Source: Symsagittifera roscoffensis (Eukaryota > Xenacoelomorpha > Acoela > Convolutidae). Taken from it: a stretch of DNA of 64,000 bases. Below the pieces are notes generated by a model. It was not told the DNA's origin. It was given only the letters and a program-made list of their open reading frames with translations, and did no database searches. Positions within the stretch are counted from its first letter, which is position 1. The number at the start of each line of letters is the position of its first letter. Made by a program: the position numbers and the translations under genes. Positions 31,136-41,030 of the stretch are shown here, in pieces. The DNA is taken from NCBI RefSeq assembly GCF_963678635.1, contig NC_087066.1:52218312-52282311 (forward strand). The letters run 5' to 3'.

Positions 31136-32290
31136 TTTTAAGGTTTTTTGGTTGCTTTTTTATATATTTTTTTAAAATTTGGAACACATTCTATACATAG
31201 AACTATTTTCAGATTAAAAAAATAAACATGGATTGCAATGCCGTTCTTTATTAGAGATACAAATTTTTTTTTGAAATCTGTTTTGCTCTTTTTAATTAGT
31301 TATTTTTCCTATTGTTTAAAAAGTTTTTCTTTGTCTCTTTATCATAAGTGCGGCACCCAGCATCCTTTAGGGGTTCGTCAGCTGTTTTCTCAAAATTGCT
31401 GATATTTCTGATTGTAAATTATCAAGTGTGTACAGCTGTAGGGGTGTTAAATTAATTTTTCTTCAGCCTCTTCCATTTTTTTCCTCCTGTTCCCGATAAT
31501 TTGGAAAACTTTGAATTTTTTGTTTATTTTTTCAAGTAAATTAATGTAATTTTGAGCAATAAAAACAAAATATATGAAGAAAGTCACATACTAGAAATAT
31601 GAAGAAAGTCTGATACTAAAAAATTTGTCTAGTATCAGAATTGTAAGATCATGAATTCACGGAATTGGATGACAAGCATCAGCATCAATCACGTCTTGAT
31701 ACCGAACGGGGCTGGGACTATGTTTAAAACTGAAAAAAGTACCGAGTATTCTAGGTACCCATCTTTAATCGGTTACCAGATAAACAAAAAATTACATTTT
31801 TGCAAAGAAACGGTGGTCAACTAAGCCGCTGATTATTGTTTAGGAAACTTTTAGTTCCTCCTGTATCTTAAGAAAAAATTTCGTTGGCCCTTCCCTTTTC
31901 ATAGCTTTTTCGTCTAAAATGCCAGATCTGTAAAAAATGAATTCCGTCTAATTTCGTTTTTGTAGCATCAGTCGAACTTGTTTATCGTCTAATTTCCTAG
32001 GCCCCGTCTCGAGCAAAAATAAACGACTCTAATTTGGGAACCTTAGCGTGGTCAAATTTTCTGTACTTCATGCAGAGCGAACGGGAATTCTTGTTGATTC
32101 TGATAATTTCGTCAAATATCTGTAAGAGACGCCCCCCCCCCCCTCCTAAATCCGGTACGGAGACTTTCTCTTTTAGAGTTTTTGAACTAAATAAAAACTT
32201 ATGAAGACTGCCTGACCTAGTAAAAATTATGAACTAATTGAATGGCACAGTTTTTGAACGATTTTTGAACATTTTGAATATTTGTTTGCT
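31136..32290. other. Gene-free stretch
   Basis: Noncoding AT-rich DNA. There is a small inverted repeat around AGTCTGATACTAAAAAATTT / AGTATCAGA (31597-31640). A C-run ending CCTCCTAAATCCGG (32131-32155) resembles a lone end of the hAT-like miniature. Confidence 0.4.
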
Positions 32291-32301
32291 TGCTTGGTAC
32301 T

Positions 32302-32505
32302 ATGAATCGTGGTGAGCTAGTACATGTCTTATGTACATTAATGTACTTAAACGATGACTTAAAAGACCAGTGTACTTTAACGACAAGCTCTCGAAGAAAG
32401 TTGTATGACAGTATCAAGTACATGCAAAAGATGTTCGACCATTGTGCACAAAAAGCTATAGATGATTTTGTAACTAAGAGACGTCGGAAAAATTGGAAGA
32501 TGTGA
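32302..32505 (+). CDS. Hypothetical small basic protein (67 residues)
   Basis: An ATG-initiated frame ends in TGA and is followed 23 bp later by AATAAA (32528-32533), a canonical polyadenylation signal. The composition is balanced and protein-like, unlike the Phe/Lys/Asn-heavy chance frames elsewhere. The middle segment (SSRRKLYDSIKYMQKMFDHC) is probably helical and the C-terminus is basic (TKRRRKNWKM). No signal peptide, no membrane segment, no recognised domain. It could be a small single-exon gene, a last exon, or a processed fragment. Confidence 0.35.
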   Translation: MNRGELVHVLCTLMYLNDDLKDQCTLTTSSRRKLYDSIKYMQKMFDHCAQKAIDDFVTKRRRKNWKM

Positions 32506-32527
32506 AAAAATAATCATTCAAAAGCAC

Positions 32528-32533
32528 AATAAA
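32528..32533 (+). promoter_or_regulatory. Polyadenylation signal AATAAA
   Basis: Canonical hexamer 23 bp after the stop of the small frame at 32302-32505. In AT-rich DNA this hexamer is common by chance. Confidence 0.35.
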
Positions 32534-32700
32534 TCAAAAATTGCTCCAGTGAAGTTTCAACCTGGTACAAAGCATAATCATATATACAATCGTAGTTTAC
32601 CGGCTATTTAAAAACAGTCAAAAAAATTTACCAGCTAATTAAGTAGACCTTTATGCTTGTAATTCAGTACAAGTGAGACACATTTTTTTTCACATCTTCG

Positions 32701-32710
32701 CCATTTTCAG
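32701..32710 (+). promoter_or_regulatory. Possible splice acceptor before the lectin start codon
   Basis: A pyrimidine-rich tract followed by CCATTTTCAG lies 27 bp upstream of the ATG. It could be the acceptor of a 5'-UTR intron or a spliced-leader site. The sequence alone does not decide. Confidence 0.35.
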
Positions 32711-32737
32711 CCGGTATTTGTTTAGAACTCAAAAATT

Positions 32738-32808
32738 ATGAATAGTTTTGGACCGATGAAGACTCTATCAGCTGTGGCTTTGTTGCTTTTTTGCGTCCAA
32801 GCCTGCAT
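32738..32808 (+). CDS. Lectin-like gene exon 1 (signal peptide)
   Basis: Encodes residues 1-23 plus two bases. The donor is ATGTAAGT, close to consensus. A second in-frame ATG at 32756 gives the more typical signal peptide (MKTLSAVALL...). Confidence 0.85.
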
Positions 32809-35800
32809 GTAAGTGCTATTAATGTTAATTAACATTTAGGTCTTCCATAATTCCCTCGCAAATCGTCAAAAAATCAGTAGCAGGTTTAGTGGACGAGGTC
32901 AGGAATTCAACACCCTGAAAATCGAGTAATTCTTCAAAAGTTTAGTCAGTTTGCGAAATCTGCAAACGTTAACCGTATAAAATCACAGCTTTGTATTTGA
33001 TCGCTCAAAATTATCCGATTTTTTTACTGAGCTTTTACTGCTTATATCTTTTTTTTCTACGAACAAGTTCTCGTCATTTTCCACCAACTCGCTATGAAAG
33101 GTTTGCAAACTGGGGAGCGGTGGCGATGGGGTTGTTTCTCCGTCTCTTATTCGAAAGGTCGGATGTTCGAGGCCCACCATGATCCGTGCTCGTTGCTCGA
33201 GGGTTAAAGAACATTACCCAGCCCAAAAAAATAACCAAAAAATAACATGTAGTTCTTAACCAGGGGCCACACTAGATGTTCTCTGTGAAGATCTGAACAG
33301 TTTGTAAGTTGGACCGTTCCGTTATTGATAAATCGTCTTAATTTTTAAAACGGTTTGCATAATCGGTATTCGAGATAATTTCACCATCCAGCAACTGACT
33401 CAAAAACAATGTTAAAATAGCGCTGATAAGGTATTCGTGCCCTTTTCTTCTGGGTGTTTATATATTTCGATACACTTCGTGCTGATGTTTTACTTTTTTG
33501 ACAGGGCCAAGAGACATCCGAGGTTCAACAAACGAGAAGGGGAAGTCATTTGCCGAGAAGGTAATTTGAAGGAAGCTCTTCTACTGCAAAATATGATATT
33601 TTCTTTTTAATAACACTACTATACTCCGATAGACATCATCAAACAGTTCTTTATTAGTAAAAAGAAAGTTCAGAAAACGTACTTGATGAGTTTTTTCTAT
33701 GAAAAAAAATCGTTTAGTAACTTTTTCGAGTTGTGCACGCAATATTTATCTAGCTTAAGCTGTTAGGTGAAAAACAAGTCTAAGTCCTGTGTTTTTAATA
33801 AATAACTTTTTAACGTTATCAGAAAACCAGCGTCCAAGAGTCCCAGATTTAAGAGTTTAAAAGCTGTATTTTCAAATGACTATGATATACCATTTAAATT
33901 TATTTTTATATTTCAGAATGTCTCCACGGGTTTGAGAGGGTTGAAGGTTAGTTGAGAAATAAAATATGCTCGTATTTCTTCAACAACAAAAAAACATAAC
34001 CGCTATTTTCCGTACAGAGATGAACTTTTACGTGGGAAAAGACCAATATATGAGTTTTTCAGCTCTTCGCGGAGAGCCGCTGTTGTGCCCATGTTTATGA
34101 ACTACATACATTTTTTAAATTATTTTTCTGGGTTGGGTAATGTTGCCTCACCCTCATCATCGTCTCCTGTACAAATGGCCTTAACCTTTTTTAGGTCTGG
34201 CGCATTGCTACAAGATGCTGGTTGATCTGGGTCCGGTGAGCCAGGACAAGGCGGTAACTGCATGTGGCTACGAGGAAGGGGCGACCGTCGTCACGTTCGA
34301 CAAACAGGGCGAGGAAGTTAGTATCTATGTCCCCCTTGTTTGTGAAGCAACCTTCCCGCTCTTTCACAAATCAATAGCAAGTTCGAAATTGATTATGAAA
34401 AAGTCGTTGCAATTTGTAAAAAAAAGTCGTTGCGATTTGTAACAAAAATCGCTGCGATGAAAAACTCGTGGCGATTTGTAAAATGAGAATGATGAGTTTG
34501 AACTCAGCAATACTAAAACTTGTTTGATAAGAAAAAACTTCTTAATAATATCAGTAATTTGGCGCTCAGTATCATAATACACAAGAATCATAATATCATT
34601 CAAAAAATTTTACCTCCTGGGACAACAATAATTCACACGAAGCAATAACTGTCTTTTTTCTTAGGTGAAAAAATCAGACTAATACGAACCAATACGAGTT
34701 GAATAAAAAAGTTTAGAATACAGACCTTACTCTTAAAAGGAGCATTATGTTCTTTTTTCCCAAATATGTCTTATATTGACATATTTTATCATATTTTTGC
34801 CCAAAAAATTGACATTACAAGCCAACATGAGAAAATTTTTTTTACAACAGTAATCATATACACGCCAAATCAATAGATAGAACTTACAAAACAGTATTGA
34901 AAATCGACTTAATTTCAAATCTCTCGCGTTTCATCATTCTCGATTTTTTTGTAGCAAGTGTTGAGGGACCATTTCTGGGACAAGTACCAAGAGGAGATCC
35001 TCGCCAGCCCCGCCTACCTGGAAGACGGCGGCTACTGGACTGGCTATGTGCGCTTCTTCGGCAACGTATCCAACCACTACATGAACATGTACACAGGGGA
35101 TCCAATGGATGTTGACATGTTCCTTTCTGGTCAACCAGATGACCGAAGTTAGTCCAATAGGGCGAGGTGGGAGGGGGGAGGGGGGTATTATTTTAGTATT
35201 ATCACTTGCCCAAGTTTCTGACTGACGTGTTTTTACGTGTTCTTTTCACATTTCTGAAAGATCATTCTGATAATTTTCAGTCTATATCTGCCATAGAGTG
35301 CTCCTCGGGTTCCCCGGGGTTCCCCAGGGTCCTACTAGGATCCTTTTAATTACGTTGGACTTTCAGTCAATTCACAATTTTTCAGTTGTGACTGAGATAA
35401 TGGTTCGAAACCGATTTTAATTTGTCGGAAATAAAAGCAATAGCTATGCAAAATTACAGTGGCTTAAAACTTTACATTGCGGTCAGTTTTTGACGCTTTT
35501 TTGAGGAAATATCATATTTCGACTCCTGAGTCAAATTATAGTTTTGAACTGCGAGTCGAATAGCTTTTGTTCTTGTTTAGTTCTCGGAAACAGAGGAGGT
35601 GAGGCCTGTGTGTGCAGGAAAGAGTTCCACAAGGAGGCTCTAAAGTGGAATGGAGACCAGGGTCTGGACGACTACACGTGCGCCTATCCTAATTGGGTCA
35701 TCTGCATGCGTCAGTATAGCTACTTTTTGAATCTTTTCTAATAAATCCCCCCCTTCCCTCATTAGTAAATTAGCGGGCTCTTTTCTATTACAACTCAGTT

Positions 35801-36362
35801 GCTCGGAGCCCTATAAACGATAACAACAATCGACTACCGCCTAAAACGCTCTAATGCTGGTCATTTTGGCACGACTCTAGGGTGGTTTCCAAAATTGAGC
35901 GATTTTTGAGCATTTTTAAAGGAAGAATGGACGAGTTTTCAGTGGTTTTGAAGGCCACTTGATCAAGTCTAGAATGCTCTCCAATCATAATTGGGCGGTT
36001 TTTGGTATACTTTACGAAATATTGTGGCTGTTTTTGGGATATTTACAGAATATTGGGCGACTTTTGAGAGGTTTTGCTCATGAATTACTTCAACTGGCAG
36101 TCTATATTTTCTATTTGTAGAGCGCAACGTGTACGCCCTGAACAAGGAGGCGTGGAACTCTGCTTTGATGAATGGGGTGCAGTTGCCACTAGACGGCACC
36201 TGTGAGCTGGATTGGGTCAACCAGAACTTCTACCAGCTGACCATGATGAAGGACAAGCGACTGGCAGCGGGGCGCCCGAAAGCACAGCAACTCGCCGACA
36301 GCTACATGGGCGAGTACAATTTACGGATCTCTTTAACTATATCCCCCTCGGATACCTTGTAA
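32738..36362 (+). CDS. Secreted C-type lectin-like protein, seven exons
   Basis: Joining 32738-32808, 33505-33560, 33917-33946, 34195-34316, 34955-35147, 35581-35709 and 36121-36362 gives one open frame of about 280 residues, with GT..AG introns in phase throughout. The N-terminus is a signal peptide (MKTLSAVALLLFCVQA; starts at Met1 or Met7). A C-type lectin-like domain follows: CLHGFERVEG, AHCYKMLVDLG, GYWTG, SGQPDD, ACVCR, KWNGDQ and a C-terminal CAYPNWVIC. QPD is the motif associated with galactose-type, calcium-dependent binding; the WND motif is only partly kept. A ~75-residue tail without a known domain follows. Exons are GC-richer than the surrounding DNA. Likely an extracellular sugar-binding protein. 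The last residues come from an inserted repeat. Confidence 0.85.
33110..33290 (+). mobile_element. tRNA-derived SINE in lectin intron 1
   Basis: GTGGCGATGGGGTTG (A-box type) at 33119 and GATGTTCGAGGCCC (B-box type) at 33162 lie about 43 bp apart. The body runs TTAAAGAACATTACCCAGCC, then ACATGTAGTTCTTAACCAGG. Minus-strand copies of the body lie at 34022-34190 and 50520-50630. Confidence 0.65.
33505..33560 (+). CDS. Lectin-like gene exon 2
   Basis: The 56-bp exon follows TTTTTTGACAG and ends before GTAATT. It encodes a short basic stretch (AKRHPRFNKREGE) after the signal peptide, then VICRE. KR pairs could be processing sites. Confidence 0.8.
33917..33946 (+). CDS. Lectin-like gene exon 3 (30-bp microexon)
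   Basis: Between acceptor TATATTTCAG and donor GTTAGT lies a 30-bp exon encoding CLHGFERVE, the first cysteine segment of the domain. Its boundaries keep phase with exons 2 and 4. Confidence 0.75.
34022..34190 (-). mobile_element. SINE body fragment in lectin intron 3, inverted
   Basis: AGCCGCTGTTGTGCCC, then ATGAACTACATAC and TCTGGGTTGGGTAATGTT is the reverse complement of the SINE body in intron 1. The tRNA-like head is lost. The two copies face each other across exons 2 and 3. Confidence 0.65.
34195..34316 (+). CDS. Lectin-like gene exon 4
   Basis: The 122-bp exon after CTTTTTTAG ends at GAGGAA before GTTAGT (phase 0). It encodes GLAHCYKMLVDLG, then the helix SQDKAVTACGYEEGATVVTF, the CY...A...C pattern at the start of C-type lectin folds. 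Confidence 0.9.
34317..34954 (+). other. Lectin-like gene intron 4
   Basis: 638 bp, AT-rich. Contains AAAAGTCGTTGCAATTTGTA repeated about three times with changes at 34398-34480 (GTCGTTGCGATTTGTAA, CTCGTGGCGATTTGTAA). No other feature seen. Confidence 0.6.
34955..35147 (+). CDS. Lectin-like gene exon 5 (QPD motif)
   Basis: The 193-bp exon follows TTTTTTTGTAG and precedes GTTAGT. It encodes a helix (VLRDHFWDKYQEEILAS), the core GYWTG, an N-glycosylation site NVS and the Ca-binding-loop motif FLSGQPDD. Confidence 0.92.
35158..35187 (+). promoter_or_regulatory. G-run cluster just inside intron 5
   Basis: GGGCGAGGTGGGAGGGG continuing with further G-runs starts 11 bp after the exon 5 donor. Intronic G-runs near donors are known splicing enhancers and can form quadruplexes. 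A role here is inference. Confidence 0.35.
35581..35709 (+). CDS. Lectin-like gene exon 6 (C-terminal cysteines)
   Basis: The 129-bp exon after CTTGTTTAG encodes GGEACVCRKEF, KWNGDQGLDDYTC and NWVICM. These match the C...W(N)D..C.....IC pattern that closes the domain. Donor is GCGTCAGT. Confidence 0.9.
35710..36120 (+). other. Lectin-like gene intron 6
   Basis: 411 bp with a TATTTGTAG acceptor. Contains the repeated phrase GCGATTTTTGAGCA / GGGCGGTTTTTGGTAT / GGGCGACTTTTGAGAG. No RNA gene or exon seen. Confidence 0.6.
36121..36362 (+). CDS. Lectin-like gene exon 7, end supplied by a repeat
   Basis: Encodes QRNVYALNKEAWNSALMNGV, then DGTCELDWVNQNFYQLTMMK and a basic helix ending DSYMGEYN. From 36325 the DNA is the left arm of a fold-back element, so the last dozen codons and the TAA at 36360 are repeat-derived. 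The native end probably lay just beyond the insertion point. Confidence 0.75.
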
Positions 36363-36779
36363 CGAATACCCCCCCCCCCCCTACAGAGTTGGAACCGAGC
36401 CTGAAATTGAGGCCCATGCTCGGCCCGGCCCGGTTGGGAAACAAAAATTTCCAGCCCAGGCCCATATTTTCACTTAAAGTAAATTGAAAATCAAATGTGA
36501 TTTTTTTTGTTAAAAAAATCAAAAATTAGTGAGCTCATTGGCCGCAGCCGATCCTAGTTGTTCGTTCTCTGGGCGTTTGTAGCTTGAACAGTGAAAACTA
36601 TGAATTCTTTTGAAAGTCCCGGTTGCTGATCCTAAAAATGAGGCCCGAGCCCGGTCCGGACCCGGTTCCAACTCTGCCTCCCTATAAAGAAACAAATCAA
36701 TATTTAAGCATATCAGAATTTTATACCAAGTAACGAATATTCCGCCTTTTGCAAAAGGGGGATAATGTTAAAGAGATCC
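36325..36779. mobile_element. Fold-back element inserted in the lectin last exon
   Basis: Left end GGATCTCTTTAACTATATCC, right end GGGGATAATGTTAAAGAGATCC. Flanks CAATTTAC (36317-36324) and CAACTTAA (36780-36787) match at six of eight positions, as expected for an old 8-bp duplication. The interior holds a second inverted pair: GTTGGAACCGAGCC with GAGGCCCATGCTCGGCCCGG on the left, and GAGCCCGGTCCGGACCCGGT on the right. Confidence 0.7.
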
Positions 36780-36789
36780 CAACTTAATA

Positions 36790-38235
36790 GTCATCTGAAA
36801 ATTTGTGTTTAATTTTATTTGTGTCGAACGGGTCTCCGGAGAGAAAAAGATCTTTTGTAAAAAAAAGAACTATAAAAAGCGGTGAAATGTTGGAAACATA
36901 TTTTGGAAACAATTTATTATGAAGATCATTATTAGAAAAAATAGAAATGGATATTTACCATAATAACCACCCCTCCCCCAAGTTGCGGTGGGTCTGTAAA
37001 TTTTGTTACCAGGCTGAGTAGGCTAAGATGAAAAGTCTAACTAAAATGATTCGCTCCCACTATCCAAATAAATCAAAGCCAATATCTTTCATCCAATCTT
37101 CAACAATTTTGGGCCCTTCTCTCATAACCGAAGGACCAGATGCCCGAAAATTTCAACCAACATCAGAAATCAGAATTCAAAAATTCGAAAACATAAGAAA
37201 AATCACTCAACTTTGGACTGTATAAATTTAAACACTTCAAAATAAAACATTCCAAATTTGACTAATTTTCACTCTTTTTTAAGAAAATTTGTAAATTTCG
37301 TCCCTTAATTTTGCCATTTGGCACTTGAGGCGAGGTTTGGTGCTAACTTGAGCCCATTTTTTGCACAGATTAAAATAGTTTATTTATTTAATACATTTTC
37401 AATCAAATATTAACACCAAAACGTAATCAGAAACTTTGTGGTCAGAAAACTGTTTGAAACTAGAATTAAAATCTTCATCGATTATTATTCTCGTTATCGG
37501 TCAATAAAACTGCAATCAAAATATTTCGAGGTGTTGGGGCTGTAGAAGGCGCAAAATTTTTTTTTTGGGGGTGTTTGATCGGGTTGAAAAAATTTAAGAG
37601 CAGCCGGCCTCTTTTTAGAGCAGACAAAAGCAATTTTTTGGCAAAACTGCTGTTTTAGAGAACTCCTTGGAGTAATTTTACCAAAACAATAGCTTTTTTT
37701 GACAGCAATCTCCTTTCCAACTTAAGAGACTGGCTCCAAAGAAGCCTTTAAGAGCATGTTAAGTTTGTTCAGCCAGAAATAGTTGTCGTAAAATCGTAAA
37801 ATAGAAGCAAGGGGTGACCCTTGGAAAAATTTGGCAACCAGAATTGAAAGAAGCGGTCAAGTCCTCCCCCCGCTCTCAGCGCGCTACTATATTGAGACCG
37901 TTTTTAGTTAATTTTATCAAAAACGGCTGCTCTCAGTTTTTTTGTGGCTTGATTTGAAAAGTTAAGGGTCTCTATAATCTGTAGTCTTTGTGTGTTTTAG
38001 AAATCCTCAACACGGGCGCCATACAATCGCCGACTTGCCCTCAGTAAGAGTACAAGTTATCATTGTGACTAAAACCCCGCTCAAAATTGATTTTGACTCT
38101 AAATCTAGTTTTATTCTTGCTAAATATTCTACCTTAAACGACAAATTGTAGAGATTTGATACAAATTGATTCAATAAAAATTTCAGTGCCAAAAAATGTT
38201 AATAATTGTATTATTTGTACAGGACTGAATATCAA
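36790..38235. other. Gene-free stretch
   Basis: No confident gene. A plus-strand ILNTGAIQSPT near 38004 looks like a damaged retroviral-type protease motif (D changed to N), but there is no supporting frame. Confidence 0.35.
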
Positions 38236-38237
38236 TT

Positions 38238-38576
38238 TTAAAACAATATATGCTCAAAAGACTTCTGGCGCTTAGTACTACTAATCACAATTTTCAAATT
38301 GCCATCTATTTGAAATCTAGGTTTTTTATGGTCTTTTAGGTGCCAATTCAGAGCCGTTTCATTAAATAATGATGTCTGCAAACCTTTTTTTTTTGATATC
38401 ACGCACCGAGGTTTGATTGATCTGAATAGTTTATAAAAATTATTGTTCCTAACACTCTCGAATTGTGGAAAAACTATGGCGTAGGGCCGTTTTTTAAAAA
38501 AAATTTCCCAGCTAAGTTTGTCTACGTCTAAGCTCAAAAATTGGGATTCCAAAAAAAAATCAGAATAATCTCTCAA
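38238..38576 (-). CDS. Hypothetical frame of 112 codons, unrecognised
   Basis: The frame has a mixed, protein-like composition (for example DVDKLSWEIFFKKRPYAIVF, FNETALNWHLKDHKKPRFQ) and extends about 17 codons upstream of the first ATG before a stop. No domain, signal peptide, splice context or promoter was recognised. It may be a decayed transposon gene or chance. Listed because it differs in composition from the usual AT-driven frames. Confidence 0.2.
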   Translation of the reverse strand: MRDYSDFFLESQFLSLDVDKLSWEIFFKKRPYAIVFPQFESVRNNNFYKLFRSIKPRCVISKKKGLQTSLFNETALNWHLKDHKKPRFQIDGNLKIVISSTKRQKSFEHILF

Positions 38577-38579
38577 ACT

Positions 38580-39830
38580 GTCCAGAAAAAGTGGTTTGCA
38601 TTTTTTCTGTCTTAGACCACAGAAACTGCCAAAAAGTTATAATTGTTTTTAATTTAAAAAGTAAATTTCATTTTTGAACTTTTTCCTAAATCAATTTGGT
38701 AGTAACTTTTTTCTGCTACTTGCACAGCAACTGGCTATTGTTGTGTAGATTTAGAGAATTAGTGAGACAGAGTATGGTTAATAATTAGTGATAAAACCTT
38801 AAAATTCAAATCCTGGTCAATGTTTTAGCGAACTTTGCATAATTCCAAGTATTGGTCGATTAACCTACTTTCTGAAAACCTAAGTTCTGAACATCGCCAT
38901 AGACTGTTTTCCGTCTCAACAAAAATTTCAGGAAAAATACCAAAAGAAAATCTTGACTAGTACTAGCTTGGGCAAATCTTTTATTCAGACAAAATTCTTA
39001 CAAAAAAGACGGACTGCGTATGGGTATAGATCCATAAGTTTTTAGTTTGCCTGGCGAGTATCCTTGTCACTACCCTTATTGCGGTTGGCAGTGCTCAATT
39101 AGTAGTTGATAGTTTCAACGAGCGAATTAATTTGGCAAATTATCCGTTACTCATAATCGTTCCAAATTGCATAGAGGTAAAGTAATTGGTCAGTTTAACT
39201 CGACTCAAACTTCTTTTCTTCATATTTGATACTGGCAATCCAAAATTTACAATTCATCAAAAAAAATTTTAAGCAATAACTTTTCCAGACCAGCTGAGGG
39301 ACAGTCGGAATGTTTTCGGACTATTGATAAATACCATTTTTGAGTCAGTTGGGGGCTCGATCTGTAGACTTTTATTGGCCCTACCGTGCATGCAACCACT
39401 ATATTTGCGTGACTGCTTGTGCAATTTGAAACGAGTCTATCTAAAATGATCGTTTTTTAATTTAATGCTGAAAAATTAACGAGAATTCTGTACGCGTGGC
39501 AAATTATTCCGTCCCGCTTTACAAAATCTTTCCACATTGAATTGAGGCAAACTACTTAAACTTATAAGTTTCATTTACGACTCAATTCTCATCACATCCA
39601 AGTGGATAAAATTTTGACATACATATACTACGCTTCCTTGGGTTAAGTTTTCGCAGAATTTTTTAACTGAGTTTTTTTGGTGAAAAATTATATAGGCAAA
39701 AAAGGTGTCATTATGTCTAACAGTCATGGCAATCAGTAATTCAACTAGGTAATATTGTACGTAAAATTGTACTTGCAGAAAAATTTTATCAAGTTGAACC
39801 AATTATCGTCTTCAAAACCAAAATAAAAAA
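38580..39830. other. Gene-free stretch with Helentron-like scraps
   Basis: Only fragments, such as GGGACAGTCGGAATGTTTTC at 39297 (3' subterminal motif) and TCGTTCCAAATTGCATAGAG near 39157. No gene. Confidence 0.4.
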
Positions 39831-39837
39831 ATTTTCG

Positions 39838-40535
39838 AGCAAGACTGCTTGTATCCGACTGCTTTTTAATTTATATGGAGTAATTTAAATTGAAATAATT
39901 GATGAAATTAAAAATCATAATAAGATTTCGAAACTTTTTTGATTTTTGTTTTGAAAATCATCTTCCTACACGCTGTGTAAAGTACACCGTGATATATTTT
40001 GCTTTAACAAGTTATTAAATATACCAAAGAGCATGCCTCAACCCAATTTGTACTGATTTTTAAGACGATATATATCTCCGCTTACTCTTCATTAGCACAA
40101 ATGAACCACGTGTTAATTGTCCCAACTTTGCAATTTTTAAACATCCATAACCTTACAAAAGATGACCATAGAAAAAATAACATTTTAATTTTTTGGTCAA
40201 CTAACCCGGAGGTCTAACTTGAAGCTAAATTAATCAGGTTAACAAGAGCGCATATGTATTCGGCGTCCAATAAGCTATGACGTTAAAAATGAATGATTCT
40301 ACTTGCAAAAGTTCACTTGGTAAATTGCAGCGCTCGCGTGATTTGAACCAGCAATCATATGATTGTTGGACACTAACACTACCGAAACGCCGCAATTTTT
40401 TAATTTGATCTCAGGATAACCGTACGTTTTGAATGATATAAAAAAATTCCGTCACAAGTTGCTTGTCAAAAAATCGATACTTGTCTGAATTGAAAAAAAT
40501 CCACCCCGAGCACAAATATTCCGTCATTGTCGCAT
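39838..40535 (-). mobile_element. Helentron-like element, diverged reverse copy with insert
   Basis: It starts GCAAGACTGCTTGTATCCG, runs through CATCTTCCTACACGCTGTGT and AAGACGATATATATCTCCGC, and ends ATCCACCCCGAGCACAAATATTCCGTC. A tRNA-like SINE fragment sits in it at 40320-40400. Confidence 0.65.
40320..40400 (-). mobile_element. tRNA-like SINE fragment
   Basis: On the minus strand CGGTAGTGTTAGTGTCC (A-box type) is followed by CAATCATATGATTG (palindrome) and GGTTCAAATCACGCGAG (B-box type). Spacing fits a tRNA head. Too degenerate for a working tRNA. Confidence 0.5.
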
Positions 40536-40539
40536 TAAA

Positions 40540-40950
40540 AAGGTTTAACGAAGTCATTCTCATTCAACGGTATTCACTAGGATGCAAAAGTATTGAAACT
40601 TTTCGCTTCAAAAACTTGAACAAACAATCTAACCATCAGGAAGAAATTGACATTCGAATGACAGTGATTAAAGACTGAAACAGAAACCTTGAAAGATGCT
40701 AATTCAGGGGGAAATCCCTGTTCAAATTACTCTCAATTGATGTTGAAACTACAAAGAAAATTTGCGATAGACTATAGATTTATTCTTTTGATTGCTTTCA
40801 TCAGTCGTTTTTGATATTTGCATATTCAGACGTGAATTAATTTACTGACTTTTGATTTATTTTTTAAACTTATTTGTGACCTTGCAGTGATAGTTCAGGA
40901 TTGGTTCAATGCTGAAATCACATAATAAGCACTACAGTGACATATAAAAA
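40540..40950. other. Gene-free stretch
   Basis: No exon, RNA gene or assigned repeat recognised. Confidence 0.4.
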
Positions 40951-40958
40951 ATCAGAAT

Positions 40959-41030
40959 GGATCAAGTTAACATCCAAGCAATCCTCTCCCCAGCCTTGGG
41001 GAGGGGGGAGGGGAGAATGTTAACTTGGTC
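40959..41030. repeat. Minimal GTTAACAT fold-back
   Basis: GGATCAAGTTAACATCC and GAATGTTAACTTGGTC flank a hairpin of CCTCTCCCC / GGGGAGGGG. ATCAGAAT occurs on both sides (40951 and 41034), possibly a flanking duplication. This is the shortest member of the family. Confidence 0.7.

Noticed and set aside
34215-34442. A 75-codon frame taken as a complete small protein
   Set aside because: It is exon 4 of the lectin-like gene read through its splice donor into intron 4.
38004-38040. ILNTGAIQS as a retroviral-type protease motif
   Set aside because: The catalytic Asp is missing in this frame, a stop follows within a few codons and no other retroelement motif lies nearby.
40320-40400. A functional tRNA gene on the minus strand
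   Set aside because: A-box and B-box words are present but stems are broken and it sits inside another transposon copy, so a SINE fragment is more likely.
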